64,000 bases of DNA from Paenibacillus algorifonticola (GCF_000971975.1 NZ_LAQO01000002.1:186001-250000); one strand, 5' to 3'. Counted from the stretch's first letter, positions 24,360-34,137 are shown. A program made the numbers and translations. Notes: generated by a model not told the origin, from the sequence alone.

Positions 24360-25520
24360 ATGCGGACATGGTGGATTACGTTAACTTATGAATGGATAAA
24401 AATGAGCCGGATGCACGCGCTGCTTGTTGTGCTCGCTGCTCTTCCGCTGCTGCTCATCTATTTGCTCGGCAGCGCTTTTGACAGCGAAATCAAGCCAGCG
24501 AAGGTGGCGGTATACAACGCCGATCAAGGAGCGATGCGAGAGGGTGTAGATGCTTTTTGGCAAGGGGCTGACATCCTTCCATACGTCCGTCCCGCAGTGC
24601 TCTCCTCAGAGGCTCGAGTGCGGGAGGCGGTACAGGGTGGAACGGCCGATTACGGCGTTATCATTCCTGCGGATTATTCCGACAAGCTTGCAGCGGGAGA
24701 AAGCGTTAGCTGGCACACCTTCGACGGTCATGACGGGAGAAAAAATATTGCGGCCCATTCAATCGTTCGTTCGTACCTGTCTCAGGTGAACATGAAGGCT
24801 GCAGCCTTCAAGGTGCTTGGACCTGAAAGCTTATCCGGGCTGGAGAGCCGCCACACGGATGCTGCCGCACTCGTTAAAGTGCAGACGCTGGGCGGTGGAT
24901 CGGATCAATCCTTCGGCTCCATATCTGCTATCCAATATTATTCTGTCGCTTATTTGGTCATGTTTTTGCAATATGGCGGCATGACGGGAGCGATTTCGCT
25001 GCTGCGGCAAAAAAGGGAAGGAACACTGCAGCGCTTGTATGGCATCCCTGCGTCGTTCAGCGCAGTTGTAGCGGGCATCATTAGCGGCGCGGCGCTGCTG
25101 GGCGTGATGCAGACGATTATTATAATTGTTTTTACCAAGTATGTTTATGGCGTCGATTGGGGCGGGGCTTACTGGGGCATTGCCCTTATCTCGTTGCTGA
25201 CGATTATTGCTGGCTCTGGCCTGGCGCTGACAATTGCGTCTTTTGCCAATACTGTCAAAACGATGCAGACGCTGTTCAATACGATGCTTTTCAGCATGAC
25301 TTTTGTAAGCGGGGGCATGATTGCGATGATTCAGAACAAGCTGGGCCTCATCAGCAAGCTGAATATTAATTTTTGGGCGAATGCAGCGCTGCGTGGGTTA
25401 ATGGATGGATCGAGCCGCGTTCTCGTTTGGCAAAATATCGGTATTTTGGCTGCTATAGCCGCAGTTCTTGCTATTTTTGCGATTATTCGCCTGCCTAAGG
25501 TGGTGAAGCAGCATGCGTAG
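24360..25520 (+). CDS. ABC-2 type exporter permease, first subunit
   Basis: 386 residues: one N-terminal membrane segment, a large extracytoplasmic domain (about 45-190) and five C-terminal segments. It has the ABC-2 pattern of YhgE/YhfI-like permeases (YLVMFLQYGGMTGAISLLRQ KREGTLQRL). AGGAGGTG fixes the ATG at 24360, 13 bp after the ATPase stop. Its stop overlaps the next permease by 8 bp, indicating coupled translation. Confidence 0.85.
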   Translation: MRTWWITLTYEWIKMSRMHALLVVLAALPLLLIYLLGSAFDSEIKPAKVAVYNADQGAMREGVDAFWQGADILPYVRPAVLSSEARVREAVQGGTADYGVIIPADYSDKLAAGESVSWHTFDGHDGRKNIAAHSIVRSYLSQVNMKAAAFKVLGPESLSGLESRHTDAAALVKVQTLGGGSDQSFGSISAIQYYSVAYLVMFLQYGGMTGAISLLRQKREGTLQRLYGIPASFSAVVAGIISGAALLGVMQTIIIIVFTKYVYGVDWGGAYWGIALISLLTIIAGSGLALTIASFANTVKTMQTLFNTMLFSMTFVSGGMIAMIQNKLGLISKLNINFWANAALRGLMDGSSRVLVWQNIGILAAIAAVLAIFAIIRLPKVVKQHA

Positions 25521-26664
25521 CCTGCCAATTGCGATGCAGCTCATTCGCAGAACGATGGGAACACGACGGGGCTTTTTTCTAAATGTGCTGCTTCCTGCAA
25601 TCGCCTTGTCGGTTATCGCTGGTTTGTTCAGCAGCCTGCAATCGGATAAAGAGATTATTGCCATCAGCAATGCGGATCAAGGAGCGCTAGGCGCTTATAT
25701 GCTGGATATTGTAAATCAGGACTCGCTTTATGAGGTGCAGATGCAGACGGATTTGACGGATAAGCAGATCAGGGAAGCCGTTGCTGCTGGTGACGCGGAT
25801 GCGGCGATTTTTATTCCCGCCGATTTCACGGAGCGCCTGCTTGCCGGCCAGCAGCCACAGCCGGTGCTGTACCGCTGGACGGAGCAGCTGTGGAACGCCT
25901 CGCTGCTATCCTCGCTGGAGGCTCAGGCGAGCAGCATGGCTGCATCCGTCGAATTGCTGCAAGCGGCCTCTGGCGGGGCTGCTCCCGATGCCGGGAAGCT
26001 CAGCGAGCTGCTGGAGCAGCAGGCGAAGCCTGCGGTCAGCGCGGAGCATACTCCGATGAAGCTTGGTGTAGTTGCTGCCAATCCGATTATGATTGGATCA
26101 GTTTTGCTTTTTCTCATGCTGCTGGTCAGCCAATCTGTCGGCTTCATTATGGAGGATCGGGAAATGCGGACAATGGCGCGCATGTACACAGCGCCGCTTC
26201 GAGCCCTTGATATTGCCCTGGGCAACTATTTAGGCAGCATATTGGTTGGTACCATTCAGCTTGTGCTGGTGCTCTCGCTCACTTATTTTGTGTTTGGTTA
26301 TTCGCCGGGCGTTTCTTTCGGCGCGATGCTGTTGGTATTGGAATGCTTTATGCTTGCGTCGATTGGCGTTATGACGGCTGTTGCGGGGCTCATGCGAAAT
26401 GCCCATCAGCTGAGTCAAATCAATTTGCTCATTGTATCACCTACCTCGATGATCAGCGGCTGTTTTTTTCCGCTCTCGATGATGCCGGAGTTTTTGCAGA
26501 AGCTAGCCAATTTCATGCCGCAAAAATGGGCGCTGCAAGCCATTGACCGGCTGAGCACAGGTGCTGGGCTCATAGATGTCGCGCAGCCGATCCTGATTTT
26601 AATGCTGTTCGCCGTCGTCCTGCTTATATTCGGCGGAGCCGTGCTTCGCCCAAGTCATCAATAA
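25513..26664 (+). CDS. ABC-2 type exporter permease, second subunit
   Basis: 383 residues with the same topology and weak similarity to the preceding permease (for example SNADQGALGAYM against YNADQGAMREGV, EDREMRTMARMYTAPL against the KREGTLQRLYGIPA loop), so the two are an ancient duplication forming a heterodimeric membrane unit. Last gene of the exporter operon, with a terminator at 26697-26754. Confidence 0.85.
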   Translation: MRSLPIAMQLIRRTMGTRRGFFLNVLLPAIALSVIAGLFSSLQSDKEIIAISNADQGALGAYMLDIVNQDSLYEVQMQTDLTDKQIREAVAAGDADAAIFIPADFTERLLAGQQPQPVLYRWTEQLWNASLLSSLEAQASSMAASVELLQAASGGAAPDAGKLSELLEQQAKPAVSAEHTPMKLGVVAANPIMIGSVLLFLMLLVSQSVGFIMEDREMRTMARMYTAPLRALDIALGNYLGSILVGTIQLVLVLSLTYFVFGYSPGVSFGAMLLVLECFMLASIGVMTAVAGLMRNAHQLSQINLLIVSPTSMISGCFFPLSMMPEFLQKLANFMPQKWALQAIDRLSTGAGLIDVAQPILILMLFAVVLLIFGGAVLRPSHQ

Positions 26665-26696
26665 CGAGCATTCAGCTTCCCTATTGAATCGTTTAC

Positions 26697-26757
26697 AATA
26701 GTGCATGTACTTGCTCACTGGCGCAGCCCGCTGGTGGGGAGTGCTTGCACTATTTTT
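26697..26757 (+). terminator. Terminator after the ABC exporter operon
   Basis: AATAGTGCA (26697-26705) and TGCACTATT (26746-26754) flank a long GC-rich loop; T5 follows. Confidence 0.6.
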
Positions 26758-26886
26758 GCGTGGACTTGTTGCTCAGCGTGCCTGAAAATCAAGCTGTAAA
26801 AAAGAGGGAGCAAAAAATGAACCTTTTGACTCCGTTAATTGTTTATAGGGTGTACATGGCGAGAGCGAGAGGAGGGAAAGCGGGTT

Positions 26887-27444
26887 ATGACGGAAAGAGA
26901 GCTGTTTGAGCAATATAACAAGGACGTCTATAAAACTTGCTACTACATGCTCCGAAATGCGGCGGATGCGGAAGATATATGCCAGGAAGTATTCGTGACA
27001 GCATTCCGCAAGGAGTGGCGGCAAGTAGAGCAGCTTAAAGCGTGGCTGCTGCGTTTGACAGTCAATTGTTGTCTGAATGCGATCCGCCGCTCCAAAACCG
27101 GGAGGCTTAAAGAACAGCTGAGCGAATGGCTGTCACGCAGACAGCCGGAATCGGTGGAGCAGGTGATCGAGAAGCGGGAAGCGCATCAAGAATACAGCAG
27201 GCTCGTGCAGCAGCTGCCGCTAAAAATTCGCACAGTAGTAGCTCTGCGCTATATGCAGGAGCAGACGCTCCCAGAAATAGCAGACATTCTAGGCATTCCA
27301 GTAGGTACGGTGAAGTCGCGGCTGCACAAAGGGTTAAAGCTGTTGAAGCGGTCACTAGAGGACAAAGCCGGGAATCATGAACAAGGAGGCTTATATTATG
27401 AAACCATCAGAGAACGAAATGATTCAGCACTTGAAAAAAGCTGA
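26887..27444 (+). CDS. ECF-type RNA polymerase sigma factor
   Basis: 185 residues. Region 2 (LFEQYNKDVYKTCYYMLRNA, ADAEDICQEVFVTAF) is followed by region 4 (ALRYMQEQTLPEIADILGIP, VGTVKSRLHKGLKLLKR). It directs RNA polymerase to stress promoters. The start at 26887 is behind GGAGG. The last 16 codons overlap the next gene in another frame, so its C-terminal tail (HEQGGLYYETIRERNDSALEKS) is longer than usual for the family and is constrained by that overlap. Confidence 0.9.
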   Translation: MTERELFEQYNKDVYKTCYYMLRNAADAEDICQEVFVTAFRKEWRQVEQLKAWLLRLTVNCCLNAIRRSKTGRLKEQLSEWLSRRQPESVEQVIEKREAHQEYSRLVQQLPLKIRTVVALRYMQEQTLPEIADILGIPVGTVKSRLHKGLKLLKRSLEDKAGNHEQGGLYYETIRERNDSALEKS

Positions 27445-29122
27445 ACCGCCAGTCTACCCTGATTTTGAGGTGATGTGGCAGCGGATTGAGCAAACAGGCG
27501 TTGAAGGAGCCGTCGGCAGCAAGGGAGCTGTCAGAAGGGAAGGCGCCCAGCTAAGCGGAATGGGTTCACAGCAGGGCAGTAGTGGTATGGCAGCATCTGG
27601 GGGCGAAGCTGTGCGCATGTTGCCGCAGCCGCGAAGCCTGAAGCGTGGTCTATTTATAGCGGCAGCGGTTGCTTTAATTGCGGCGACTCCTGTTTTTGCC
27701 TACCAATTGGACTGGAATCAGCTGTTGAATGGCAGAAGCGGCATTCAATCGGCGCTCGCCCAAGGTATGGGTCAGAAAATTGAAAAGTCGGCGGTGCAGG
27801 ATGGCGCGACGTTTACGATTCATACAGCGGTTGTTGACGACAACCGTACGGTGCTGCTTTACAGCCTTGCTACAGCGGGCGGGGAGAACGGTTATTTATC
27901 CTTTTCAGATATGCGATTGACGGATGCAAAGGGTAAAGCGATTGAAGGCCATTTTTCGATGAGGGGCTGGGACGAGGCCAGCCATTCATACCGCGGTTAT
28001 TTCGAGACGGAATGGACGCCAGAGCAGTTAGTGGATCAGGTGGATTTTTCAGCGTCGGGAGCGAGCTTCATCTCAAACTCCTCCATTCCAATTGATCTGG
28101 ACCTAACTAGCGATGGCATACAAGTTTTTAATTTGGATAAGGATGGAATGGGCAAACTGGAGGTTCAGCTTTTCAAGCAAAATGGAGATGAGGTTTTGCT
28201 GTCCTCCGCGCTCAGCTTTACTGATACAACCGTATCGGGCTATGCGTTCCCGGAGTTAACAATCAAGAGCGGGGACAGTCCTGTTAAAACAAGCCGCATC
28301 GGTACATTTGGGAAACCGGGACCTAATGGTGAATATACGATGCTGCAATATTTTAAGCTGAGTGATTTAACGAGCAGCCATTTAACCTTCAGCCTGAGCT
28401 ATGCCCGTGAAGAAGGACGGATTGACGGAGGGTGGAGCATACCGCTTGAGCTAGACAAGCAGGCGATGCTTTCCGGCACGATTAAACGTGACGTTCAGGT
28501 GCCGATTGATTTGCCGCAAAATAGCTTTAAAATCGATCAGATTGTCATTACGCCAACCCAAATCAGGCTTACAACAAGCCATGAGCAAAAATATATGCAG
28601 TATCCTTTCCAAAATTATGAGTTAGAAGTAGGAGGCACATTGTTAAAAGGTTACCTTTGGGGAAGCAGTGAGTCCTACGATAATGCCATCCGATTTGAGC
28701 GTCCGCAGGGACTTGTCATTTCGGAGCAGACGCCGATTACGCTCATTCAAAGCTATGAGGTAACAAAGCATGCGGATAAGGATGCAGTCATTCACTTGAG
28801 CAACATAAAGGAAGAGAAGCAGTATATGACGACGGAAGTAGGCGGCTATCCAGTTAAGTGGACCTATTACCGTAAGGGGCCAGATGTGTTTGTCCAAAAC
28901 GAAAGCGACGACAAAACGTTTGGCGGCGTCAACCAGACGTTCCGCTCGGAAGGAAAGAAAAGCTTTCCTAGCGAAATATTAACCGCTAATTTTTCCGGGG
29001 ACGGCATTAACAGCTCGACTGAGGTTTACCGGAACTATGAAGGAGACAGCCTTGATCTGTCGATCTATTATTACACGACGGACGCGCCGGATAAGGAGCT
29101 GCGCACGCCGCTGCTGCCTTAG
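27398..29122 (+). CDS. DUF4179 membrane protein, putative anti-sigma factor
   Basis: 574 residues. A cytoplasmic N-terminus of about 85 residues contains a Gly/Ser-rich stretch, followed by one membrane segment (LKRGLFIAAAVALIAATPVF) and a large extracytoplasmic part beginning with DUF4179 (IEKSAVQDGATFTIHTAVVD, DNRTVLLYSL). In Firmicutes this domain follows ECF sigma genes and the protein is thought to hold the sigma factor at the membrane. AAGGAGG inside the sigma gene sets the ATG at 27398; the 47-bp overlap indicates coupled synthesis. No cytoplasmic zinc motif (HxxxCxxC) is visible. Confidence 0.82.
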   Translation: MKPSENEMIQHLKKAEPPVYPDFEVMWQRIEQTGVEGAVGSKGAVRREGAQLSGMGSQQGSSGMAASGGEAVRMLPQPRSLKRGLFIAAAVALIAATPVFAYQLDWNQLLNGRSGIQSALAQGMGQKIEKSAVQDGATFTIHTAVVDDNRTVLLYSLATAGGENGYLSFSDMRLTDAKGKAIEGHFSMRGWDEASHSYRGYFETEWTPEQLVDQVDFSASGASFISNSSIPIDLDLTSDGIQVFNLDKDGMGKLEVQLFKQNGDEVLLSSALSFTDTTVSGYAFPELTIKSGDSPVKTSRIGTFGKPGPNGEYTMLQYFKLSDLTSSHLTFSLSYAREEGRIDGGWSIPLELDKQAMLSGTIKRDVQVPIDLPQNSFKIDQIVITPTQIRLTTSHEQKYMQYPFQNYELEVGGTLLKGYLWGSSESYDNAIRFERPQGLVISEQTPITLIQSYEVTKHADKDAVIHLSNIKEEKQYMTTEVGGYPVKWTYYRKGPDVFVQNESDDKTFGGVNQTFRSEGKKSFPSEILTANFSGDGINSSTEVYRNYEGDSLDLSIYYYTTDAPDKELRTPLLP

Positions 29123-29175
29123 AAAGCGAAATGATGCTCCAAAACGATTCGTTCGAGCATGTCCAGCGCTTGCTG

Positions 29176-29210
29176 CAAGCCGCCCAATTTGGGCGGCTTG
29201 TATTATTTTT
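29176..29210 (+). terminator. Terminator after the sigma/anti-sigma pair
   Basis: CAAGCCGCCC/GGGCGGCTTG perfect ten-pair stem (29176-29185/29191-29200), then TATTATTTTTT. Confidence 0.9.
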
Positions 29211-29364
29211 TCACCTAAAATCAGCTTTTGCTTTAAAATTAGTCAATAAACCAAGTTGCCAGAACATAAGATGGAGTATAAGATAGAAACAAGAGCAAAT
29301 TGTCAGAACATTTAGTCAAATTTGTGAAAGGTGTTACGACACTGTTTTTGAAGGAGGGATTGCC

Positions 29365-29961
29365 GTGAATAAGAGCCACGAAGTCGAGTATTGCAATTTG
29401 GAGCTGCGATTTGAACGGCGGCAAATCCAAAATCTCATCCGCGATCTCATTCAGGAAGGGTACTCCTTGTATTGGAGCGAAACGGATGTACAGTTTCTCA
29501 TCTCGATTCGAACAGGTCGCAAGCTGGTGAAGCTTAAGTTTCAGCGGATGAAGGATAGCTACAAGATGGTGGGAGACTATGTAATCCGGGACGAGAGATT
29601 GTCGGAGCTGCTGGAAAAGCTCATTAATGATTCCAGAGGTCATGCGGTGGTCAAGCGAATGAAGGATCGTCAAATCGTCATTGAGAGCATTATGTTCGGT
29701 GAGATTATACGACTTGTGGAGGTGTCCGGTATGGAACATCGGATTATTTATCAGAAGAAGCCGCTTGTCACCATGGAAGAAATGATCAAGGCATTCCAGT
29801 CTAAACGAGCAGAGGAACGTGCTCTGGTACTGCGCTATGAGCTGGATTACGAGCTGTCCGTATTGCACGAAGCACTGGAAGCTGAAGATGAGGCTGCTGT
29901 CCTTTCGTCAAAAGCAAAGCTTGGCGAGCTGCGGCTGGAAATGCTGCAACTCGAATTGTAA
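29365..29961 (+). CDS. Conserved hypothetical protein
   Basis: 198 residues, soluble, highly charged. Residues 12-125 alternate short beta-strands (SLYWSETDVQFLISIRT, KLVKLKFQRMKDSYKMVGDY), suggesting a small beta-rich domain; residues 130-198 are a Glu/Leu-rich coiled coil. The style (helix, then a beta meander reading residue-by-residue like a ligand sensor, then a coiled coil) recalls a set of uncharacterised Paenibacillaceae proteins, but I cannot name a family. GTG start behind AAGGAGGG. Confidence 0.6.
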   Translation: MNKSHEVEYCNLELRFERRQIQNLIRDLIQEGYSLYWSETDVQFLISIRTGRKLVKLKFQRMKDSYKMVGDYVIRDERLSELLEKLINDSRGHAVVKRMKDRQIVIESIMFGEIIRLVEVSGMEHRIIYQKKPLVTMEEMIKAFQSKRAEERALVLRYELDYELSVLHEALEAEDEAAVLSSKAKLGELRLEMLQLEL

Positions 29962-30003
29962 ACGTCGTCTATTGGGAACAAGGGTTGTACAAAATAGATG
30001 AAG

Positions 30004-30038
30004 CGGGAGCAGCCATTGTGGTTATTCCCGTTTTTTTT
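30004..30038 (+). terminator. Terminator after the 198-residue hypothetical gene
   Basis: Arms 30004-30015 and 30019-30030 pair with one mismatch and two G-T pairs, loop TTG; T8 follows. Confidence 0.7.
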
Positions 30039-30251
30039 GTTTTTCTTAAAATATAATTCAGAACGGCAACGCTGTTTACTATTGGAAGGTCGCATTCTGG
30101 CGCAATATAAGGTAAACTTTCTAAAGCGGTCAATAAAACTAATGGCGTTTTGGTTATATTTTTAAACCCTACTAGTTTTCTTCTCTGCACAAAAGGAGTA
30201 AAATAGAGCTATTGTTGACCCAAATACAATAACAAAGGATGGAAGAACCAG

Positions 30252-31664
30252 ATGTCTAAACAGCAAATCGGTGTAATTGGCTTGGCAGTCATGGGCAAAA
30301 ATTTGGCCCTTAATATTGAAAGCAGAGGCTTTACGGTGTCGGTATTTAACCGCTCCCGCGAGAAAACGGACGACCTGATTCAAGAAGCAGCAGGCAAAAA
30401 CCTCGTTGCTACTTACACAGTTGAAGAGTTCGTACAATCGCTTGAAGTACCGCGCAAAATCCTGATCATGGTACAAGCAGGCGCGGGTACTGATGCTACA
30501 ATTGACTCCCTGTTGCCACATCTGGACAAAGGCGACATCATTATCGACGGCGGCAATGCTTATTTCCCTGACACACAGCGCCGTTCCAAAGCGCTTGAAG
30601 ATAAAGGCATCCGCTTCATCGGCACGGGCGTATCCGGCGGCGAAGAAGGAGCACTGAAAGGCCCTTCCATCATGCCAGGCGGACAAGAGTCAGCTTACAA
30701 GCTGGTTGAGCCAATCCTTACAGCTATTTCGGCAAAAGTCGGCGACGACGCTTGCTGCACATACATCGGACCAGACGGCGCAGGCCACTATGTAAAAATG
30801 GTGCACAACGGCATCGAGTACGGCGACATGCAGCTGATCTGCGAAGCTTACGACCTGCTTAAAAATGTGCTTGACGTTAGCGTCGAAGAGCTTCACAGCA
30901 TTTTCAGCGAGTGGAACAAAGGCGAGCTCGATAGCTACCTGATCGAAATTACAACCGACATTTTCTCGAAATACGATGAAGAAACAGGCAAGCCGATGGT
31001 AGATGTGATTTTGGACTCCGCTGGTCAAAAAGGTACTGGCAAATGGACAAGCCAAAGCTCGCTCGATTTGGGCGTTCCACTTTCCATTATTACAGAATCC
31101 GTATTTACTCGCTTCCTGTCTGCAATGAAGGAAGAGCGCGTAGCAGCTAGCAAAGTGCTGAACGGTCCTGCAAAACAACCATTCCAAGGCGACAGAGCGG
31201 CTTTCATCGAATCCGTACGCAAAGCCTTGTTCGCAAGTAAAATTTGCTCGTACGCGCAAGGTTTTGCTCAAATGCGTGCAGCTTCCGATGAATACAACTG
31301 GAACCTGCAATACGGCGAAATCGCGAAAATTTTCCGCGGCGGCTGCATTATCCGTGCCCGCTTCCTGCAAAACATTACAGATGCTTACAACCGCGATGCG
31401 GATTTGCGCAACCTGCTGCTTGATCCTTACTTCAAGGAAATCGTTGAATCGTACCAAGGCGCATGGCGTGAAGTTGTTTCCGTGGCTGTATCAAACGGTA
31501 CTCCGGTTCCTGCATTCGCAAGTGCGCTTGCTTACTTCGACAGCTACCGTACAGAGCGTCTTCCAGCGAACCTGCTTCAAGCACAACGCGACTACTTCGG
31601 CGCTCATACGTTCAAACGTTTGGACAAAGAAGGCACATTCCACTACAACTGGATTCAATCTTAA
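30252..31664 (+). CDS. gnd: 6-phosphogluconate dehydrogenase, decarboxylating
   Basis: 470 residues, full length. Rossmann motif [24 protein letters not shown] with the Arg typical of NADP specificity; substrate motif [20 protein letters not shown]; catalytic Lys and His neighbourhood in [20 protein letters not shown]. It oxidises 6-phosphogluconate to ribulose 5-phosphate and CO2 in the pentose phosphate pathway, supplying NADPH and pentoses (and ketose donors for transketolases). AAGGATGG precedes the ATG. Monocistronic. Confidence 0.96.
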   Translation: MSKQQIGVIGLAVMGKNLALNIESRGFTVSVFNRSREKTDDLIQEAAGKNLVATYTVEEFVQSLEVPRKILIMVQAGAGTDATIDSLLPHLDKGDIIIDGGNAYFPDTQRRSKALEDKGIRFIGTGVSGGEEGALKGPSIMPGGQESAYKLVEPILTAISAKVGDDACCTYIGPDGAGHYVKMVHNGIEYGDMQLICEAYDLLKNVLDVSVEELHSIFSEWNKGELDSYLIEITTDIFSKYDEETGKPMVDVILDSAGQKGTGKWTSQSSLDLGVPLSIITESVFTRFLSAMKEERVAASKVLNGPAKQPFQGDRAAFIESVRKALFASKICSYAQGFAQMRAASDEYNWNLQYGEIAKIFRGGCIIRARFLQNITDAYNRDADLRNLLLDPYFKEIVESYQGAWREVVSVAVSNGTPVPAFASALAYFDSYRTERLPANLLQAQRDYFGAHTFKRLDKEGTFHYNWIQS

Positions 31665-31678
31665 TCCGGACCTTTAAG

Positions 31679-31717
31679 AGGAGCGAGCGGCATTATTCGT
31701 GCGGCTCGCTCCTTTTT
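31679..31717. terminator. Terminator between gnd and the convergent small gene
   Basis: AGGAGCGAGC (31679-31688) pairs with GCTCGCTCCT (31704-31713), further inner pairs, then T5; it overlaps the end of the minus-strand gene at 31693. Confidence 0.8.
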
Positions 31718-32016
31718 GCTGCGGTTAAACCGTAGGACGCTTCTTTCAGCCAGCCCTGCAAACGATCGGCTTCCTGGTCGGAAGCGCGTCCGCGGTGAAT
31801 GAGGCTCATGGCCGCTTCAGCAAAGCAATGAAAATTACGCAACAATCGTGGCTGCGACAAACCTGTTAAAGCAGGATCATCGTCAGCCACCTTTTTTTTA
31901 ATATATTCGAGCATCCAGATGACATCTTCGCGGGAAAGCGGATGATTGGGGTTTAAAATACGGCTAATACGTAATTCCGCTCTCTGTGCGGCTGAGTATT
32001 CACGATCATTGGTCAT
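31693..32016 (-). CDS. Hypothetical helical protein
   Basis: 107 residues, mostly predicted helix (REDVIWMLEYIKKKVADDDP, RLQGWLKEASYGL), soluble, no metal or nucleotide motif. GGAGGG precedes the ATG, supporting real translation. Not recognised. Its 3' end overlaps the gnd terminator. A copy of the 100-bp repeat begins 28 bp upstream of its start. Confidence 0.5.
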   Translation of the reverse strand: MTNDREYSAAQRAELRISRILNPNHPLSREDVIWMLEYIKKKVADDDPALTGLSQPRLLRNFHCFAEAAMSLIHRGRASDQEADRLQGWLKEASYGLTAAKRSEPHE

Positions 32017-32043
32017 TACGGCAACCCTCCTATCGTTTGATTT

Positions 32044-32143
32044 AAAATATAGGAAAGTACAGCATTAAGCGATACTTTCTCTATATTTCTCGGAATGAAA
32101 CGCGCCGCGCCGCCAAAGGACGGCTTCAGCCGTTTACGCTTGA
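32044..32143 (+). repeat. Structured ~100-bp intergenic repeat, copy R2
   Basis: Nearly identical to R1, R3 and R4 (AAAATATAGGAAAGTACAGC ... CTCTATATTTCTCGG ... GCGCCGCGCCGCC ... GCCGTTTACGCTTGA). The opening stem pairs along 13 positions with one bulge. It lies in the divergent space between a hypothetical gene and aroK. Confidence 0.85.
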
Positions 32144-32264
32144 TATAAGCATCATTATCAACGATACGGCAAAACGAACTTTTTTATACCCGATTCGCTG
32201 TAAAAAATGATATGATGGTTGAAGAATTGAATAGGATACACTAATTTGATGGGGGCACTAGAGA

Positions 32265-32792
32265 ATGAATCATGAGGCAGGCCGCCGCAGCAAAATTGTG
32301 CTGGTAGGCTTTATGGGAACAGGGAAATCGACCGTCAGCCGCCTGCTCGCCGAGCAGCTCGGCTATGCAAGATTCGATACCGATGAGGAAATTGAACGCT
32401 CGCAGGGCAAGCGTGTCGCAGAGCTGTTTGCGGAAATCGGGGAAGCAGGCTTTCGTGATTTGGAGAGCGGCATGATTCAAGAGCTGCTAAGCCGCAAGGA
32501 GCCGGCCATTATTGCGACGGGTGGAGGCGCTGTTCTGCGTGAATCCAACCGAGAAGCGATGCTGGGCGGGAGTCTCGTTGTCGCACTGAAGGCAAGTGCT
32601 GAGCAAATTATTGCGAGGGTACAGTCCGATTCGTCAAGGCCGCTGCTGCAAGGCGACGTTGCCGCGAATGTGAACCGGATTATGGAGCAGCGCAAGCATG
32701 CTTACGATTTTGCGCATCTTGTGCTGGATACGACATCACTCAATGTGCATGCCGTATGCGCAACTATTTTACAAACAAGGGAGACAAAATAA
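32265..32792 (+). CDS. aroK: Shikimate kinase
   Basis: 175 residues. Walker A GFMGTGKST, shikimate-binding DTDEEIE, RDLES (D-R-E type) and GGGAVLRE, lid Arg region SDSSRPLL. It phosphorylates shikimate at O3 using ATP in the aromatic amino-acid pathway. Its stop is directly followed by the aroA ATG with no gap, so the two are one transcription unit. Confidence 0.93.
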   Translation: MNHEAGRRSKIVLVGFMGTGKSTVSRLLAEQLGYARFDTDEEIERSQGKRVAELFAEIGEAGFRDLESGMIQELLSRKEPAIIATGGGAVLRESNREAMLGGSLVVALKASAEQIIARVQSDSSRPLLQGDVAANVNRIMEQRKHAYDFAHLVLDTTSLNVHAVCATILQTRETK

Positions 32793-34088
32793 ATGACAGA
32801 TGTTTTGGTTACGCCAACACCAACGCTCAGCGGGGAAATTCAAGCGCTTTCCTCTAAAAACTATACGACGCGCTACTTGCTGGTAGCTGCTCTTGCCGAA
32901 GGCACGAGTACGATTTATTATCCGGCTCACAGTGAGGACAGTGATGCGATGCGCCGCTGTATTCGCGATCTGGGTGCTATTGTAGAAGAGGATGACGAGA
33001 AAATCGTCATTACTGGCTTTGGTCGTAACCCGAAGGATGTGAAGGAGCTGGATGTAGGCAATGCAGGAGCTGTTCTACGCTTCCTGATGGCCATCGCATC
33101 GCTTTGCCCGGATGTGACGTTTGTAAACCGTTATCCGGATTCGCTCGGCAAACGTCCGCACAGCGATTTAATTGATGCGCTGGGGCAAATTGGCGTGCAA
33201 GTGACCCATAATGAAGGCAAGCTGCCGATTACGATTAAGGGCGGACAGCCGAAAGGCGGCAAAATTCAAGTGTCCGGCGCTGTCAGCTCGCAATTTTTGA
33301 GCGCCTTGCTGTTCCTGACTCCGCTGCTTGCAGAAGACAGTGAAATCGAAGTGCTGAATGATTTGAAGTCCAAGGTTGTTGTTGGACAAACGCTGGAGGT
33401 GCTGGAGCAAGCGGGCATCGTCATTCATGCAAGCGAGGATTTGATGAGCTACCGCATTCCAGGCGGCCAAAGCTACGATGCGAAAACCTATATCGTACAG
33501 GGCGACTATCCGGGCTCGGCGGCGATTCTTGCCGCTGCGGCAGTGACGCAATCGGATGTTATCGTGCACCGTCTCGCTGAGAAAAGCAAGCAGGGCGAGC
33601 GTGCCATCGTGGATGTGCTTCGCATGATGGAAGTGCCGCTCACTCATGACAATGATATCGTTCATGTCAAGGGCAATGGCAGGCTGAAAGCTGTTGAGTT
33701 CGATGGTGACCAAGCGACGGATGCGGTGCTGGCGATGGTAGCGGCAGCTGTATTTGCTGAAGGCACCTCGCGTTTCTATGATGTTGAAAATTTGCGGTAC
33801 AAGGAATGCGACCGCATTACTGACTATTTGAACGAGCTTCGCAAAGCGGGAGCGAATGTAGAAGAGCGTCAAAGCGAAATTATTGTGCACGGTCGCCCCG
33901 AAGGCGTTGAAGGCGGCGTCGAAATTAATGCGCATTATGACCACCGCGTCATTATGGCATTGACGATTGTAGGACTGCGCTCGAAGCAGCCGCTGCGTAT
34001 TCGCGACGCGCATCATGTAGCGAAGTCTTACCCGATTTATTTTGACCATTTGAAGGCGCTTGGTGCGAACGTAGAATGGGTAGAATAA
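32793..34088 (+). CDS. aroA: 5-enolpyruvylshikimate-3-phosphate synthase
   Basis: 431 residues, two-domain EPSP synthase. SSKNYTTRYLLVAALA holds the N-terminal Lys; DVGNAGAVLRFLMA (in place of the common GNAGTA, as in class II enzymes), then KRPHSDLIDAL and VSGAVSSQFLSALL. The catalytic Asp lies in DGDQATDAVLAMVAA, with YDHRVIMAL near the end. It joins PEP to shikimate 3-phosphate. The Ala in GNAGA and the overall divergence point to the glyphosate-tolerant class II type (inference). Confidence 0.93.
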   Translation: MTDVLVTPTPTLSGEIQALSSKNYTTRYLLVAALAEGTSTIYYPAHSEDSDAMRRCIRDLGAIVEEDDEKIVITGFGRNPKDVKELDVGNAGAVLRFLMAIASLCPDVTFVNRYPDSLGKRPHSDLIDALGQIGVQVTHNEGKLPITIKGGQPKGGKIQVSGAVSSQFLSALLFLTPLLAEDSEIEVLNDLKSKVVVGQTLEVLEQAGIVIHASEDLMSYRIPGGQSYDAKTYIVQGDYPGSAAILAAAAVTQSDVIVHRLAEKSKQGERAIVDVLRMMEVPLTHDNDIVHVKGNGRLKAVEFDGDQATDAVLAMVAAAVFAEGTSRFYDVENLRYKECDRITDYLNELRKAGANVEERQSEIIVHGRPEGVEGGVEINAHYDHRVIMALTIVGLRSKQPLRIRDAHHVAKSYPIYFDHLKALGANVEWVE

Positions 34089-34137
34089 GCTTGTAGAAGG
34101 ACAAATAAGCAGGTGGAATTAGGGAGGAGCGGTTCAA

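Noticed and set aside
33168..34049. 293-codon ORF antisense to aroA, and similar long antisense ORFs in gnd (30690-31457) and the decarboxylase region
   Set aside because: Shadows of codon bias in strong genes on the other strand; no start signals or protein patterns.
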